From Aliiroseovarius sp. PrR006 (GTDB lineage Bacteria > Pseudomonadota > Alphaproteobacteria > Rhodobacterales > Rhodobacteraceae): DNA of 64,000 nt. Positions 61,702 through 64,000 of the stretch are shown piece by piece (within the stretch, counting starts at the first letter, position 1; each line of letters begins with the position of its first letter). The stretch lies in NCBI RefSeq assembly GCF_010500215.1, contig NZ_JAAGOY010000004.1:682001-746000 (forward strand). The letters are read 5' to 3'. Both the position numbers and the translations under genes were made by a program. The notes beneath the pieces are model-generated. The model was not told the origin of the DNA. It made no database searches and worked only from the letters and a program-made list of their open reading frames with translations.

Positions 61702-62334
61702 TTAGCGACCGGGGCCTTTCCAATCGATCTGGCAGATCTCGGCAGATTTGCCGTCGAAATCCCAGACGCGACCAAAGGCGCGCACGCGGGCCTCGTCAGC
61801 TTTGGCGACGGTGATGTCCGGTCCCATCCAGTAGTTGGTGTTGGTGATTACCTGATCCGCACCGCCCTTACCCGGCACCGGCGTGACCGAGCCGCGAATG
61901 GCTTTGCCAACGATCAGACGGCGGGTGTTGCCTTCGGTTTCGAACGACACGGGTGCGCGCTCGGCACCCAGGAATTCGCTGACCAGCATCTTGAACAAAC
62001 CGGTGGTGCCTTTGGCCGCGCCGGTGAAGATGTGGCACAGCGCTTCGAACGCCTCGTCCGAGGCGCGCTCGTCGATATAGGCCGCTGCTTTCCAGTTGCC
62101 ACGCGCCATGCGACCCGGGATCTCCAGCAGCAGACCGACGTTCAGACCCGCAAGGTCCACGTCACCATACTGGCCACTGTCGATGCGAATGCCCGCCCAG
62201 CCCATGCAGTAGCCTTCGGTCGGCGGGTGATCGCCCAGGCTGACCACGCAGGGGCAAAACACCGTACAGTTACAGTTGAGGATCAGCTCCCCTTTGATGG
62301 TCCATTCGACCGTGCCAATTTGCGATCCGTCCAT
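61702..62334 (-). CDS. DUF1326-family protein
   Basis: A 210-aa soluble protein of unknown function. The cysteine cluster LILNCNCTVFCPCVVSLGDHP (about residues 17-37, CNC then CPC) suggests metal or thiol binding, and YCMGWAGIRIDSG follows. DUF1326 genes are usually paired with DUF2182, as here (1-base gap). Placed before dmdA, it could serve a methanethiol-, sulfide- or copper-related function; this is inference. Confidence 0.88.
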   Translation of the reverse strand: MDGSQIGTVEWTIKGELILNCNCTVFCPCVVSLGDHPPTEGYCMGWAGIRIDSGQYGDVDLAGLNVGLLLEIPGRMARGNWKAAAYIDERASDEAFEALCHIFTGAAKGTTGLFKMLVSEFLGAERAPVSFETEGNTRRLIVGKAIRGSVTPVPGKGGADQVITNTNYWMGPDITVAKADEARVRAFGRVWDFDGKSAEICQIDWKGPGR

Positions 62335-62335
62335 G

Positions 62336-63115
62336 TTATCCTCCCTGGACAAGCGCCACGATCCCGCCCGCGATCAGCGCCCAGCCCAAGGGGCGGGTCA
62401 GATAGCGGCCCAGATCGGGCAGTTTTTCAAAAATCATGATGAGTGTGGCGAGCCCCATGAAGGCAAGGTTCATCACCCCGCCGACGAAGCCCAGAAGCAT
62501 CAACGCCCAGCAGCAGCCAAGGCAGATTGCGCCCAGTCGCAGGCCCAGCGCGACCGCGTTCCAACGTGTTTCGCGCCAGTATTGCATGAAGAACGTCATC
62601 GGCAGACGGCATTGGCTGAGGCAGCTGTCCTTCAGAGACGAGAATTGATACACCCCTGCCCCGATCAGCAATCCGCCCGTCAGCCACGGCGAAACACTCT
62701 GGCCCAGCGGCGATAGAAGCCCAGCGCGGAACAGCACAAGCTGTCCGGCAGCGGCGATGGCTGCAAACCCCAGCCAGATGGCCAGATAGCCCGCGACCAA
62801 TTCGGCAAACCCTTGGCGCGTTCCGGCGCCCGAGGCGATCATGTCGTCATAGGTGGCAAAGGTCGGCAGGGCCGTGGGGGCCATCATCGCGGCGGACATC
62901 ACCGCCCACATGGCAAACAGCCCCAGGAACCCAGCCTTGTCAGGCTCCACCACGCAGAGCGAGCGCCAGAAGTCCGCGCCATAGATGCGCGACAGTTCCA
63001 ATGCGTCGGGCGGCAACGCCATCGTGTAAAGGGCAACCCATCCCACAAGGATCAGGGCAAACAGCGCCAGCCAATGTGGTGCCCCCATCGTTCTGATCCT
63101 TGACGCGACCGACAT
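62336..63115 (-). CDS. DUF2182-family membrane protein
   Basis: A 259-aa membrane protein with about seven helices. FAMWAVMSAAMMAPTALP is the DUF2182 signature (methionines lining a helix), and SSLKDSCLSQCRLPM with CLGCCWALMLLGFVGGVMN adds conserved cysteines, all hinting at metal handling. It heads the operon DUF2182-DUF1326-dmdA-acuI. ATG 63115 follows ATGGAGGCAAC. Confidence 0.88.
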   Translation of the reverse strand: MSVASRIRTMGAPHWLALFALILVGWVALYTMALPPDALELSRIYGADFWRSLCVVEPDKAGFLGLFAMWAVMSAAMMAPTALPTFATYDDMIASGAGTRQGFAELVAGYLAIWLGFAAIAAAGQLVLFRAGLLSPLGQSVSPWLTGGLLIGAGVYQFSSLKDSCLSQCRLPMTFFMQYWRETRWNAVALGLRLGAICLGCCWALMLLGFVGGVMNLAFMGLATLIMIFEKLPDLGRYLTRPLGWALIAGGIVALVQGG

Positions 63116-63145
63116 GTTGCCTCCATCTTGCGAGTCGGGATTGAT

Positions 63146-63190
63146 AATGTCTGACAATTGCCGACAGGGCAAGTAAATGTCTGACAATTG
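63146..63190. promoter_or_regulatory. Two identical GntR-type sites in the dmdA operon promoter
   Basis: AATGTCTGACAATTG occurs at 63146-63160 and again at 63176-63190, exactly 30 bases apart. Each contains the palindrome TGTC-T-GACA. They lie between the divergent DUF2182 gene (start 63115) and GntR gene (start 63205). Same-face spacing fits a pair of bound dimers. Confidence 0.8.
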
Positions 63191-63204
63191 GAAAGTGACG
63201 CGGC

Positions 63205-63927
63205 GTGAAAACAGACCTGAACGAAAACGAAGACCTCTCGACCCAGATCGCGGAAGCCATTCGCGATGCCATTATCGAAGGCAGCCTGATCGTCGATCAA
63301 CGCCTGCCGTCTGAGGCAGAACTGTGCGAGAAATTCGACGTGGGCCGGTCTACCGTACGTGAAGCCCTGAAACGACTGGCCGCGCAAAACCTGATCCGCA
63401 CCCAGCGCGGAGCGGCAGGCGGGGCGTTCGTCAACCGCATGTCCTTTGAAGAGGCCTATGATCAGCAGATCACCACCTCGACCCTGCTTCTGTCGATGAA
63501 CCGCGTGGATTTCGAGACGGCGTGCGAGGCCCGCTACGCCCTAGAACGCTCCTGCGCGCCACTCTCGGCCCAGCGCCGCACCCCCGACCAACTGGCCACC
63601 ATGCGGGCAGAAATCCACCGCCAATCGCAGCCCGGCCTGACCGACGAGGCATTCTGCGCCTCAGACGTGGCCTTCCACCGCGCGCTGGTCGATGGCGCGC
63701 GCAATCCGGTGCTGTCCTATCAGCTGGCGGGGGCCGTCGAGGCGATGCAGCCCTTGATGAACATGATCACCTATACGCAGAGGGATCGGGACAGGATCAT
63801 CGCGCTGCACAGTCAGATCGCAGATGCACTGGAAGCGAAGGACGCCGCAGCCGCCAATGCACGTCTGATCGATCTAGAAACCGAAACCTTAAAGCTTGCC
63901 AAAAGCGCCTTCGCGGCCCGCCGCTGA
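63205..63927 (+). CDS. GntR-family regulator, FCD subfamily, probable regulator of the dmdA operon
   Basis: A 240-aa regulator starting at GTG 63205. The winged helix is LSTQIAEAIRDAIIEGSLI, RLPSEAELCEKFDVGRSTVR and RTQRGAAGGAFV. The FCD ligand domain has metal-type residues in SDVAFHRALVDGARNPVL and a late RDRIIALHSQIADAL. It is divergent from the operon that ends with dmdA-acuI, with twin sites between. Acrylate or a DMSP product as inducer would fit known DMSP control, but this is inference. Confidence 0.9.
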   Translation: MKTDLNENEDLSTQIAEAIRDAIIEGSLIVDQRLPSEAELCEKFDVGRSTVREALKRLAAQNLIRTQRGAAGGAFVNRMSFEEAYDQQITTSTLLLSMNRVDFETACEARYALERSCAPLSAQRRTPDQLATMRAEIHRQSQPGLTDEAFCASDVAFHRALVDGARNPVLSYQLAGAVEAMQPLMNMITYTQRDRDRIIALHSQIADALEAKDAAAANARLIDLETETLKLAKSAFAARR

Positions 63928-64000
63928 CCGACCTAACAGCATTTTGCGCGCATTTGTGATATGCTGACGGCATTACACAATATGCATTGCGAGGGATCAT
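63928..64000. other. Right-edge sequence
   Basis: No gene is seen in the last 73 bases. The window ends in GCGAGGGATCAT, which could be a ribosome-binding site and the first bases of an ATG continuing past the edge. Confidence 0.3.

Noticed and set aside
63797-64000. Minus-strand open frame at the right edge
   Set aside because: It overlaps the end of the GntR gene in antisense and shows no family motif.

Overview
The window reads as chromosomal DNA of a marine alphaproteobacterium of the Roseobacter group (Rhodobacteraceae). The grounds are a DMSP demethylase-acrylyl-CoA reductase pair (dmdA-acuI), the trgA-trgB-cysK tellurite-locus order known from Rhodobacter, TRAP, BCCT and sugar ABC uptake genes, tightly overlapping operons, high GC, and mobile-element remnants that match Rhodobacteraceae-type integrase and terminase text from memory. 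No database search was possible; all names rest on motifs and family recall.

Layout. (1) 1-13820: exopolysaccharide locus. A minus-strand operon (8583 to the left edge) carries a beta-propeller protein, glycosyltransferases, a Wza-type export lipoprotein, a Wzz/GumC-type copolymerase, a GT2-methyltransferase fusion and the start of one more gene. Facing it are CDP-glucose genes (rfbF-rfbG), a UDP-xylose synthase, an IS30 element whose transposase carries one in-frame amber codon, and an initiating sugar-phosphate transferase. (2) 13821-15670: debris of phage terminase, two IS3-type elements and a truncated phage integrase. (3) 15671-28611: inositol uptake and catabolism. An ABC transporter, a LacI regulator, IolE-like and extra Gfo/Idh/MocA enzymes and iolD-iolC-iolB-aldolase-iolG are joined by a perfect LacI-type palindrome present in both divergent promoter regions. 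iolA is not in the window. (4) 28642-30932: a second LacI regulator divergent from a PhyH-type dioxygenase.

(5) 30955-47162: the most interesting region. Two long minus-strand operons and a third transcription unit share one palindrome (AATATCTGATATT core) upstream of each, and a GntR gene lies beside the last site. The genes are a TRAP transporter, a QuiC1-type 3-dehydroshikimate dehydratase, an AroE-type dehydrogenase, a citrate-synthase-like protein, three Gfo/Idh/MocA dehydrogenases, an unrecognised cupin-like protein, a sugar isomerase, a CoA-acylating aldehyde dehydrogenase, a ThDP enzyme and a Usp protein. This looks like one regulon for a polyol, cyclitol or shikimate-like substrate with an unassigned route.

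(6) 47163-48395: decayed recombinase sequence, repeated TTCCCTG motifs and tRNA-Ser(GGA). (7) 48396-57008: AlaX editing protein, MscK/MscS-like channel, cysK, trgB, trgA, a cyclopropane synthase and a class V aminotransferase-fold protein. (8) 57360-64000: BCCT transporter, then a minus-strand operon DUF2182-DUF1326-dmdA-acuI-CdiI_2-like, divergent from an FCD-type GntR gene with two identical 15-bp sites between them, suggesting control of DMSP demethylation.
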